Assembly: GCF_003367375.1 (NCBI RefSeq)
Contig: NZ_CP031416.1
Location: forward strand, 3,231,501 to 3,295,500
DNA from: Gallaecimonas mangrovi
GTDB taxonomy: Bacteria > Pseudomonadota > Gammaproteobacteria > Enterobacterales > Gallaecimonadaceae
Direction: 5' to 3'
Length of the DNA: 64,000 nt
Shown in pieces: positions 24,289 to 32,262 of this stretch (position 1 is the stretch's first letter; each line of letters begins with the position of its first letter). The notes under the pieces were generated by a model. It was not told where the DNA came from. It saw only the letters and a program-made list of their open reading frames with translations, and did not search any database. Made by a program: the position numbers and the translations under genes.

Positions 24289-27200
24289 ATGAGCGATGGT
24301 GTTTTTTTCTTCGGTGACTGGCAAATAGACGCTAAGGCAAATAGCCTGCGCTTGGGGCTGCGGGTTAAACAAATAGAGCCTAAAGCCATGGACGTGCTGG
24401 TGCTGCTTTGCCAGCACGCAGGCGACGTTGTCACTAGCGAAGAGCTGCTCAGCCAATGTTGGCCAGGTATCGACACCGGCGATAACCCGCTTCATAAAAC
24501 CATCAATCAGCTCCGCAGTGCCCTTGGCGACAAAGCCAGCAGCCCCATTTATATCGAAACCATCCGTAAACGCGGCTACCGGGCGCTGGCAGAAGTGCGT
24601 TTTCCGGTTGGCCACGAAAAGCAGCACGAAGAAGCGGCCTGGCAAGGCCGCTCGCCCTTCCCGGGTTTAAGTGCCTTTAGTAGCGATTACGCTCAAGTGT
24701 TTTTTGGCCGCAGCCAGCAAATTGCCACCCTGATGGAACGCATCAGCCAGCAAGTGCGCTTTGGCCGCGGTTTTTGTTTGGTGTTGGGGCCAAGCGGCAG
24801 CGGTAAATCGTCACTGATCAATGCCGGTATTCTCGCTAACCTCACCTCACCGCGCGGCTACAACGGTATTGGCCTGCCAAGTGCTGCCAGCCTTGACCTT
24901 GCCGATGTTGGCAAAGAAGGCCTGATACTGGACTTGGCCTCAACCCTATTAGACTGGGAGCTAGCCGACGCCCCGGTACTGGAAAACGAAAGCGCCGACA
25001 GCCTGGCCAACAAGCTGCTTACCGACCCGCAAGCGGTTATTAGCCGCTTAAAAGCCGCGCTACCCAAAGCCCCTTATGCCACACCCCGTTTTGGCCTTTT
25101 TATAGACCGCTTAGAAGTGGCCTTGTCTTCGCCACTTTTTAGCGAAGCCGAACGCGACCAATTTATTGCCCTTTTGGAAACCCTGGCCCTAAGTGGCGCG
25201 GTATTGGTGCTAAGTGCTTGTCGCAACGACTTTTACCCAGAGTTAATGCGCTATGACAGCCTGCGCGCCGGTAAAGGTAACGGCGCCCATTTTGACTTGG
25301 GCCCGCCTAGCCGGGTTGAACTGCTGCAAATGATCCGCCTGCCAGCCAAGGCAGCAGGCCTTGAATGGCAAACCGACCCCGACACCGCCCAGCCGCTGGA
25401 TGAAATACTCTGCCTGGACGCCGCCCGTAACCCCGACGCCCTGCCCATGCTGCAATACATGCTCGAGCAGCTGTACCTGCAGCGCGAAGGCAACCTGTTA
25501 AAAGTGTCGGTATATCAAGCCCTTGGCGGCATTGAAGGGGCCATTGGCCAGGCCGCAGAAGACGCCTTGGCGCAGCTAAGCCCGGCCCAGCAGCAAGCGC
25601 TGCCACGGGTGCTTTCGCTGTTAGTCACCCTGCGCGAAGACGAAGAATCCATTACCAGCCGCAGTGCCTGCTGGGCCGATTTAAAAAACCCAGACGAAAC
25701 CGCGCTGGTGCAAGCCATGGTCGACAAACGCTTGTTTGTGTCGCACCTGCAGCACGGCGAAGCCAGCTTTTCTGTTGCACACGAAGCGCTACTGCGCCGC
25801 TGGCCCCGCGCCACCGCCTGGATAGACGACCACAAAGACAGCCTTACCCTTAAAGCCCGGCTCTTTTACCAGGCCGAACGCTGGCAGCACGAAGGCAAAG
25901 CCAATGCCTATTTGCTGGCGCTGGGTAAACCACTGCAAGAAGCCAAGGCACTCGCCCAAAATCCGCTGTTTAGCCTGGGGGAGAGCGAAAGCGCTTTTAT
26001 TAAAGCCTCTAGCCGCCGCGCCACCTGGCGCCGGGGCCTGCGTAACGGCACCATTGCCCTGTTATGCCTGCTCACCACCCTATCGGTGGCCATGAGCATT
26101 CGCAGCCACACCGCCGAGCGCCACGCCACCACCCAGCGGCTAGCGGCTGAAAATATGCTCGGTTATATGGTTGGCCAGTTCTCTGACAAGCTGCGCGGTA
26201 TCGGCCGTATGGACTTATTAGACGGTATTTCCAGTAAAGCGCTGGATTACTTTAAATCGGTAGCCAGCACTGACCGCGGCACCATCGGCTTTGACGGCCG
26301 CTTCCAACACGGCCAAACCCTGGAAGCCATTGGCGAAGTCGCTTATTCCCGTGGTAAAACCGACGAAGCCAAAAACGCCCTTATGGCCGCGCAAAAAGAA
26401 TTTTTACCGCTGCTAAAAGAACAACCTAAAAACCTCGATCTTTTAAAATCCCTGGGCGCCAATGCTTTTTGGCTGGGGCAGATGCGTTATGACGTGGCAG
26501 ATTGGTCAGGCGCGGAAAAGTGGTTCAAGAAATACTTAGTTTTTAGTCAAAAGATGTATGACATCGAACCTAGTAATGTAGATTCGCAAGCGGAGCTGGC
26601 TTATGCGTTTAGTAGTGTTGGCTCGATCGCAATGAAACTTCAAAAATTTGACGTCGCTGTAACTAATTTCGAGCAGTCATTGAACCTGAAAGAAAAAATA
26701 TTAGAACGCACCAAGAAAGACCCTAAAACTCTAGCAGACATAATAAACACAAAATCTTGGATAGCAAGTGCTTCAGCTAGTTTAGGCGACGTAGAGAAAT
26801 CAATTTCAATTTTAGAAAACTCTGCGACTTACTACAGCGAGTCAAAAAAAATTAATAATGCATTCTTTTTTTACGTTCTTTCATCAAGCATGGAAAACCT
26901 CGCGCTACTCTATGAAAATACAGGTGCCATAAAAAAGGCAAAAGGTTACTTTATTAAATCTCTCGAATTAAATTCGCTATCTTTAAAATTAGACCAGGGT
27001 AACAGCATATGGAAAGAAGACTCTTTAAGAATAAAATTAGAATTAATGAATCTAAAAACAAAAGAAAATAAAAATTTAAAAAAAAGTGACGCACTTGAAA
27101 TTAAAAATAAAATAAATAACGTAGCAATAAATAAAAAAGATAAAGAGAGACTACTTGGACTGTACTTTATGTACCGAGCGAACAAAGAGATCAACTCAGG

Positions 27201-27477
27201 AAATTTAAAAACCGCAGAAAAATATATTAATAAGTCGATATCAGCCTTTGATGACATTAACAAAAAAATAAGCTACCACCCTGAGGAGTATGCGATGTCG
27301 CTCATTCTAAAAGCATCCATACTCTTTAAAACAAAAGAAAAAGAATCAGCTATTAAATATTGCAATATCGCACTCAACACACTTAAATATCAAGTAGTTA
27401 AAGATAAAGACCCCAAAAAAGTTAGACCTTACAAAATTGCAAAGCAATGCGTTAAAAGTAATCTTTTGACGATGTAA
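24289..27477 (+). CDS. Winged-helix / STAND NTPase / TPR signalling protein with AT-rich 3' third
   Basis: A 1062-residue protein (ATG 24289; GTG 24277 is possible). Residues ~1-105 are an OmpR/CadC-type winged helix (IEPKAMDVLVLLCQHAGDVV, then IYIETIRKRGYRALAEV). Residues ~122-520 look like an nSTAND1-type NTPase with PFPGLSAFSSDYAQVFFGR and Walker A GPSGSGKS at 167-174. A transmembrane-like helix lies at ~584-605 (GTIALLCLLTTLSVAMSI). Residues ~620-1060 are TPR-like helical repeats. From about base 26520 the DNA abruptly becomes AT-rich and the protein Lys/Asn/Ile-rich, so the C-terminal sensor half has a different origin. It probably senses a signal through the TPRs and acts on DNA as a membrane-tethered regulator; target and signal are unknown. 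Confidence 0.78.
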   Translation: MSDGVFFFGDWQIDAKANSLRLGLRVKQIEPKAMDVLVLLCQHAGDVVTSEELLSQCWPGIDTGDNPLHKTINQLRSALGDKASSPIYIETIRKRGYRALAEVRFPVGHEKQHEEAAWQGRSPFPGLSAFSSDYAQVFFGRSQQIATLMERISQQVRFGRGFCLVLGPSGSGKSSLINAGILANLTSPRGYNGIGLPSAASLDLADVGKEGLILDLASTLLDWELADAPVLENESADSLANKLLTDPQAVISRLKAALPKAPYATPRFGLFIDRLEVALSSPLFSEAERDQFIALLETLALSGAVLVLSACRNDFYPELMRYDSLRAGKGNGAHFDLGPPSRVELLQMIRLPAKAAGLEWQTDPDTAQPLDEILCLDAARNPDALPMLQYMLEQLYLQREGNLLKVSVYQALGGIEGAIGQAAEDALAQLSPAQQQALPRVLSLLVTLREDEESITSRSACWADLKNPDETALVQAMVDKRLFVSHLQHGEASFSVAHEALLRRWPRATAWIDDHKDSLTLKARLFYQAERWQHEGKANAYLLALGKPLQEAKALAQNPLFSLGESESAFIKASSRRATWRRGLRNGTIALLCLLTTLSVAMSIRSHTAERHATTQRLAAENMLGYMVGQFSDKLRGIGRMDLLDGISSKALDYFKSVASTDRGTIGFDGRFQHGQTLEAIGEVAYSRGKTDEAKNALMAAQKEFLPLLKEQPKNLDLLKSLGANAFWLGQMRYDVADWSGAEKWFKKYLVFSQKMYDIEPSNVDSQAELAYAFSSVGSIAMKLQKFDVAVTNFEQSLNLKEKILERTKKDPKTLADIINTKSWIASASASLGDVEKSISILENSATYYSESKKINNAFFFYVLSSSMENLALLYENTGAIKKAKGYFIKSLELNSLSLKLDQGNSIWKEDSLRIKLELMNLKTKENKNLKKSDALEIKNKINNVAINKKDKERLLGLYFMYRANKEINSGNLKTAEKYINKSISAFDDINKKISYHPEEYAMSLILKASILFKTKEKESAIKYCNIALNTLKYQVVKDKDPKKVRPYKIAKQCVKSNLLTM

Positions 27478-27497
27478 ATTAAAAAAAGGAGATATAA

Positions 27498-27878
27498 ATG
27501 ACAATGCCAGCAACATTTACCGGAGTTACATTTGATGTAACTGTAGAACTTGATAGTACAGGTGGAGCATCATTTCTTTACTACACTCCAGGAAAAGACA
27601 CTCCCTCTACTTCAAACAGCATTGAAGTTACAGGTCCGGAAATTATTCTCTACCGCCTAAAATCAGCACCTGATGGGTTCCGTTTTATTGGTGCTGTTTC
27701 CAAAACTCCCTATAACGGGGTAATAGAGCAATCATTCACTAATCCTGATGGTGATCAAATTTTACTTGAGGATCTTTGTATGGATTCTGGCTCAGTTTCC
27801 TATCATTTGCTTCTTTCAAACGGCAGTAATGCAATGTTTTTAATGAGTCCAGACCCCGAAGTAATAAATAAAAATTAA
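27498..27878 (+). CDS. Unknown AT-rich small protein paired with the STAND gene
   Basis: A 126-residue protein with a strong ribosome site (AAAGGAG, 7-8 bases before ATG), 20 bases after the STAND gene. It is acidic, beta-rich and lacks a signal peptide: FTGVTFDVTVELDSTGG, VTGPEIILYRLKSAPDG, then SYHLLLSNGSN, ending SPDPEVINKN. From memory it resembles small gammaproteobacterial proteins labelled DP-EP family, whose function is unknown; this needs a search. It shares the low G+C of the STAND gene's 3' third and is followed by its own terminator, so the two probably arrived together as one unit. Confidence 0.62.
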   Translation: MTMPATFTGVTFDVTVELDSTGGASFLYYTPGKDTPSTSNSIEVTGPEIILYRLKSAPDGFRFIGAVSKTPYNGVIEQSFTNPDGDQILLEDLCMDSGSVSYHLLLSNGSNAMFLMSPDPEVINKN

Positions 27879-27926
27879 TTTAAAAAACAGCATTGCCTCT
27901 TTTAAATAGTCAAAAATACAAATCAT

Positions 27927-27952
27927 AAAAAGACCGGTTTAATCCGGTCTTT
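27927..27952 (+). terminator. Rho-independent terminator after the AT-rich pair
   Basis: The hairpin AAAAGACCGG-TTTAAT-CCGGTCTTTT ends in a T-run about 50 bases after the small gene. It closes the STAND transcript before the mobile element. Confidence 0.85.
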
Positions 27953-27992
27953 TAGTTAGATATATAGTGGATTTATCTGGAAATAATTATGT

Positions 27993-28009
27993 GGGACACC
28001 CATCTTAAA
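27993..28009 (+). repeat. Left 17-bp inverted repeat of the transposase unit
   Basis: GGGACACCCATCTTAAA, an exact inverted copy of 29211-29227, about 185 bases past the 3' end of the transposase gene. Confidence 0.85.
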
Positions 28010-28193
28010 ATAAGTCACCTCTATTTCCATCAGAAAGACCACTTCCATCCTTTTAAATAACCCAAATCAGATAATCCCCACCTCTGAAGCAGTAATATAA
28101 CGTTCAACCACCATGACGTTGCTGTTTTTAAACAACAGCTGGTCTGTTGGCATCAGCCAAAGAGAATAAGAATAATGAATGAGTGCTTTTATA

Positions 28194-29150
28194 TCAGGCA
28201 GCTTTAATGGGAGGCCCCATAACACGTCGCCTCCGGTGGGCTTTGGCATAAGCACTCTGCGCTTGGCGATGGCCAATCACAGTGCCTTTGGAAAGCTGAT
28301 GTTGGCCAAGTGCCACAATAAAACTGTCGGCGTCCAGCCCCAGGCGTTCCAAAATAGCGGGCGTGTCGTTGGCGATAAAACCTCGCTTATCTTCCCGTTG
28401 GACACGCCCCGTCCAATCAACCAATGCCAGATAATCTGCCAAAGCAAAAGGAATGCCTTGGGGGCCGTCTTTAAACTGGCTGACAAAAGGTAATAGCGCT
28501 GGCTTGCTGGTATCTTGCGGCGCTAACCGGGCAGACAATGACACGTCAGCTGAGGCTTCCGGTGTATCGACTACCTTGGCCCGCAGAGGGTTGAGATCGA
28601 CATAGGCCATGCAGGCCAGTAGCCCGGCTTCGTCAAGAATGGCTTGCGACTTAAAACGAGATTCCCAAAAGCGGCCTTTGCAGTTGTCTTCTTCATTGGC
28701 CTTGCGGGCAATGTGCTCGTTCAAGCAGCGCATAAACCATGACAAATCGCACAGCCGGCTGCGCAGGATGTCGATACTCAACCGGGCTGCTTCATATTCA
28801 GCCTCGGCTGTCAGTTGGCCTGCCCGGTAGCGGCTTAACAGCAGCGGTAGCGAGAACAGCTTTTCCCAGCGCGCCATCACTGCGTCATCGTCCAGTACCT
28901 TGGCAGCATTCGCATTAAGGTGCACCACCAAATGGTAATGGTTACTCATCACCGCATAGGCACAAAGCTCGACGGTAAATACCTGCTGCAAAACTAAAAG
29001 CCGGTCCAGCACCCAAGCTTTGCGATGGCTGAAGTCCTGGCCGGTTGAGGCATCTTCGCCACATAAAAAGGCGCGGCGTACACAGCGGCAAATGCAGTGG
29101 TAATACGGGGTGTCGTTAACCGATACCAGTTCCGAACGTGGGCGAGTCAT
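28194..29150 (-). CDS. Y1_Tnp (IS200-like/REP-associated) transposase
   Basis: A 318-residue transposase of the Y1/HUH class (PF01797-like). The HUH motif is in YAVMSNHYHLVVHL (~residues 65-78). The long C-terminal region has the blocks SWFMRCLNEHIARKANEED and CKGRFWESRFKSQAIL, then CMAYVDLNPLRAKVVDTPE, which is typical of REP-associated or stand-alone Y1 transposases in Shewanella-like genomes. The gene appears intact, with no frameshift. It lies minus-strand between two 17-bp inverted repeats. Its G+C matches the chromosome rather than the AT-rich block beside it. Confidence 0.85.
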   Translation of the reverse strand: MTRPRSELVSVNDTPYYHCICRCVRRAFLCGEDASTGQDFSHRKAWVLDRLLVLQQVFTVELCAYAVMSNHYHLVVHLNANAAKVLDDDAVMARWEKLFSLPLLLSRYRAGQLTAEAEYEAARLSIDILRSRLCDLSWFMRCLNEHIARKANEEDNCKGRFWESRFKSQAILDEAGLLACMAYVDLNPLRAKVVDTPEASADVSLSARLAPQDTSKPALLPFVSQFKDGPQGIPFALADYLALVDWTGRVQREDKRGFIANDTPAILERLGLDADSFIVALGQHQLSKGTVIGHRQAQSAYAKAHRRRRVMGPPIKAA

Positions 29151-29466
29151 GGGCTAGTCCCTAAGCCAAAGGCAATGTATTAAGGCTAGCCGCTATCAAC
29201 AAATCCGCCATTTAAGATGGGTGTCCCCTACAATCGATTAAAGAATTGCCCATCGGTTTACTCCCCTTCGATACATCAGGGATTGGGGCGCCAATGGCTT
29301 TATAAATTTGGGAAACAGCGCCCGTTTCAAACCCCAAAAAAGGAACTAACGTTAAGGTTCTGATCGAAAGCAGACGTTTAGCTAAATAATGTTAACATTG
29401 CCGCCCCGTATGGCCCTTAGCCGCGGTAAGCCCCAACGTCTGACCGACCCTTGCAAGGAAGCGATA
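29151..29466. other. Gene-free stretch containing the right inverted repeat
   Basis: Roughly 315 bases with the right inverted repeat of the mobile unit and the presumed promoter of the following lipoprotein gene. An in-frame ATG at 29389 exists but its context (PPRMALSRGKPQRLTDP) does not look like protein; I treat it as non-coding leader. Confidence 0.5.
29211..29227 (-). repeat. Right 17-bp inverted repeat of the transposase unit
   Basis: TTTAAGATGGGTGTCCC, the exact reverse complement of 27993-28009, about 60 bases upstream of the transposase start. Confidence 0.85.
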
Positions 29467-31608
29467 GTGAAGAAGTACCTCGCCTTATCTACCCTTAGCG
29501 CCGTCATGCTGCTAAGCGGTTGCAGTAAACCTGAAACCTTAACCTTTACCCCCAAAACCGGCGAAAGCCACAGCTACCACGTGTTGGTGCAAAGCGACCT
29601 CTCCGTCAACGGCGGTCGGCAGCACCAGCTAACTACCGACATGCTGCTGCGCTTTAAGGTTAAAGACACCCAGCCCGACTACCAGTTTGACCTTTTCTAC
29701 GACTATTTCGACGCCGAAGTCGATGGAAGCAGCGTGCTTAGCAGCAATAAAGCCGCTGTGATCGAAAGGCTAAAACCCATATTGGGTCCAGGTTTTAGCC
29801 TGAATATGGATGCCAAAACTGGCCGCATTACCTCGGTTAAGCTCAACGGTGACGATAAAAACCAGAAGCTGCCACAAGCCATGGTGAAGCGCTTAACCGA
29901 CCAACTGTCCGCCCCCGGCATGTTGGCCAATATTCCCCTTAAGGTTGGTGCCACGCTGCCCCTTGGCGATTTTAACAATCAGCAGGCCACCTTGACGGTT
30001 AAAGCGGTAACCAAAGACAGGGTAACGGTATATATCGAAGGCCAAATGCCGCAGAAAAAGCTGTTTGCGCAAGTGGTGCTTAATCGGCACAGCGGCTGGG
30101 TGAAGTCGATGGTGCTGGTAACCCAGGGTGATATTGTTCTTCCACGGGTAACAGCCAATGGCACCACCATAGTGATGATGATGCCCAAAGACAGCCATAA
30201 CGTGCAGCCTTTGCAATTTGGCGGCGCGGCAGAAAAAGAGCTGTCTTCGCACTTGTATAACATCAACGACGTGGACCCGCTTTACGCAAACGCCGACCTA
30301 AAAACGGTCGTTAAAAGTCAGCCGTCGGGCTTTTTTATCAACGACCACCTGTACTTTTTCTACCCGCTGCACGGCATGTCAGCGGGTAGGCTAAGTGCCG
30401 GCAATATCACGGCTTATTCGAAAGACGGTAAACCCTACCCCTTCGAGATGTGGAGCAGCGACCCATATTACGCACAGCCCTACCAAAACATGGCGCGTTT
30501 TAACTTGCATCCAAAGCTGATTGGCTGGCCTTCGTACCCCAATGATTTAACAGAGCCGACGTATTTAAAGGCCGACCTCACCTACCATCCGATGCTACTA
30601 AAATCGGCCACCGTTGACTGGCAACCCGGTAAGGCCCAGCAGTTTGATGTGGCGGGCCAAATTATCCACATCAAGCCGCTGGACAAACCGCTTCAATACC
30701 AGCTAACCACCACTAATTCAGAACAAAGCTGGTTTGTTTTTATGATCAAAGGCATGGAAGGCAAAATGGCCGTTAAGCAAATGGACGTGATGAACCACTC
30801 CATGCCAGGGCTGCCAAGCTGGCTTAATGCTAATGCCCGCGCCGCCTTCGCCCTGCAAAACCAGCAGGCGCCACTCACGCTGGATCTGCACCTGACCAAA
30901 GAGCCAACCAAGGTCACCTTCTTCGTTGATAAAGTTACGGGTAAAGCGCAGCATTTTCCCGGCATGCGTTTTGACAACCACCAAACCTTTACCAAAAACC
31001 CCAACAACCCGCCCTTTGATAAACAGCCGCTTTATACTGCGGGCGAAGCCATCACGGCCCCCTGGCCAGCTGATTTAACACCGAAAATAGGCAAGCACGG
31101 CACTTTCGAGCTGCCATTTACCGACGCCATGCGCGGCGTTTGCCAGCTAAGTGTGTCCGGTAAAGACACCAGCAGTATTGAATGGATGGGTAAACACGAC
31201 AGTGGCCATGGCTTGCTCAGTAACCACCAGCCGATGTGGCTATTAGGTCAGCTGCCAAGCACGCCCGTTACCACGCACCTGCACTGCGACGGCACCCCCA
31301 GCTGGCAACGCACCGACTATAAAAGCGCAGCAAACACGCCCTGGTTGGTGCCGCTGGCCCGTTTTGGCGATGTTGCTCAAATGACGGTAGGCGATTTTTA
31401 CCAGCATTACCGCGCCTTGGATGGAAACGGCGAACCGCTGATGCTAACCAACGCCCACACCGGCGAGCCGGCATTACAAAACGACAGCCTGGAGGCGATT
31501 AGCGCCAACGGCCAGCTTAAATTTGCAGGCTTTGTTGCCGGTATTGCCAAGGTGGTAACGTCCGGTCCGGCCATTGATAAAAGCTGGCCCATGCCCCTTA
31601 GCCACTGA
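29467..31608 (+). CDS. Large lipoprotein of unknown function
   Basis: A 713-residue lipoprotein started at GTG 29467, with AAGGA about 7 bases before it. The upstream ATG at 29389 would bury the signal peptide. The signal KKYLALSTLSAVMLLSGC has its lipobox Cys at residue 19. Residues ~20-240 are beta-rich (TGESHSYHVLVQSDLSVNGG) and resemble periplasmic proteins that measure polymer or ligand levels. The rest is also beta-rich, with no catalytic motif I can name. It stands alone between the mobile element and a good terminator. Residue 20 after Cys is Ser, not Asp, so outer-membrane sorting is likely. Confidence 0.72.
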   Translation: MKKYLALSTLSAVMLLSGCSKPETLTFTPKTGESHSYHVLVQSDLSVNGGRQHQLTTDMLLRFKVKDTQPDYQFDLFYDYFDAEVDGSSVLSSNKAAVIERLKPILGPGFSLNMDAKTGRITSVKLNGDDKNQKLPQAMVKRLTDQLSAPGMLANIPLKVGATLPLGDFNNQQATLTVKAVTKDRVTVYIEGQMPQKKLFAQVVLNRHSGWVKSMVLVTQGDIVLPRVTANGTTIVMMMPKDSHNVQPLQFGGAAEKELSSHLYNINDVDPLYANADLKTVVKSQPSGFFINDHLYFFYPLHGMSAGRLSAGNITAYSKDGKPYPFEMWSSDPYYAQPYQNMARFNLHPKLIGWPSYPNDLTEPTYLKADLTYHPMLLKSATVDWQPGKAQQFDVAGQIIHIKPLDKPLQYQLTTTNSEQSWFVFMIKGMEGKMAVKQMDVMNHSMPGLPSWLNANARAAFALQNQQAPLTLDLHLTKEPTKVTFFVDKVTGKAQHFPGMRFDNHQTFTKNPNNPPFDKQPLYTAGEAITAPWPADLTPKIGKHGTFELPFTDAMRGVCQLSVSGKDTSSIEWMGKHDSGHGLLSNHQPMWLLGQLPSTPVTTHLHCDGTPSWQRTDYKSAANTPWLVPLARFGDVAQMTVGDFYQHYRALDGNGEPLMLTNAHTGEPALQNDSLEAISANGQLKFAGFVAGIAKVVTSGPAIDKSWPMPLSH

Positions 31609-31613
31609 TACTG

Positions 31614-31640
31614 ACGCCCGGCAGCCGCCGGGCGTTTTTT
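31614..31640 (+). terminator. Rho-independent terminator after the lipoprotein gene
   Basis: ACGCCCGGC-AGCC-GCCGGGCGT hairpin followed by a T6 run, five bases past the stop codon. Confidence 0.92.
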
Positions 31641-31717
31641 CTTCCGCTACCCTTAATTGATCTTCCCTTTACTTGGCAGCCTATCGCCGGGTAACCACAC
31701 CGAGCGGGAGCATTACC

Positions 31718-32137
31718 ATGTTAAAAAGCCCTTTTACGCTGGCAGCCACCGCCTGTTTGCTGGCCCCGATGTTCGCCTTGGCCAATATCATAAGCCCGTT
31801 GCCTGCCAACCGCGCCGACCTAGATAGCCTGCGCTGGCAAAAACGGCCGGTGCTGGTGTTCGCTCCTTCAACAGAAGATGCTCACTACCGCCAGCAAATG
31901 GCGCTGTTTGAAAAGGCAAAAAATGGCCTCTTAGCGCGCGACATTGTGGTGCTGACCGACACCCACCCGGCAGCGAGCGGCAAGCTGCGCAGCAAAATTG
32001 ACCCCAAAGGTTTTGAAGTAATACTGGTGGGCAAAGACGGCGGTATTAAGCTTAGGCAAACCCGCCCGCTAACCCCCGACGCGCTTTTTGCCACCATTGA
32101 CCGCATGCCAATGCGCCGCGCCGAAATGTCGCGCTAA
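31718..32137 (+). CDS. Exported DUF4174-family protein
   Basis: A 139-residue protein started at ATG 31718 with GGGAG 7 bases upstream. It has a cleavable signal peptide (FTLAATACLLAPMFALA). The mature part has the DUF4174 look: LRWQKRPVLVFAPSTEDAHYRQQM, then IVVLTD, then GFEVILVGKDGGIKLRQTRPL, a thioredoxin-like alpha/beta pattern without the CxxC. Such proteins are periplasmic and of unknown role. It lies 125 bases before the GH92 gene, on the same strand; co-transcription is possible. Confidence 0.68.
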   Translation: MLKSPFTLAATACLLAPMFALANIISPLPANRADLDSLRWQKRPVLVFAPSTEDAHYRQQMALFEKAKNGLLARDIVVLTDTHPAASGKLRSKIDPKGFEVILVGKDGGIKLRQTRPLTPDALFATIDRMPMRRAEMSR

Positions 32138-32262
32138 GGCTGCGTCAACAAAGGGATTTTACGCCCGGCGCAGCTCATGGCCCGCTCCACGCAGCCGGGT
32201 TGACGCTTTTTACAGCAACAAGGTTAGATGGGCCTGCCCTCGTTTTTGCCCGGAGCCTTGCC

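Larger units (their letters stand above)
27879..28193. other. Gene-free stretch between STAND block and transposase
   Basis: This 315-base stretch is AT-rich. It holds the terminator of the preceding gene and the left copy of the inverted repeat bounding the transposase element; I see no open frame with a ribosome site and no RNA-gene signature. Confidence 0.6.
27993..29227 (-). mobile_element. Y1-transposase element bounded by 17-bp inverted repeats
   Basis: The 1235-base unit begins with GGGACACCCATCTTAAA (27993-28009) and ends with its exact reverse complement (29211-29227). Between them lies one gene for a Y1 (HUH) transposase. No target-site duplication is evident just outside the repeats. 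Y1 elements normally use subterminal hairpins rather than classical inverted repeats, so these may be recognition palindromes of a REP-associated (RAYT-like) transposase; both readings are inference. Confidence 0.65.

Noticed and set aside
29389-29466. N-terminal extension of the 713-residue lipoprotein from ATG 29389
   Set aside because: It would precede and destroy the lipoprotein signal; GTG 29467 has a ribosome site and a clean lipobox.
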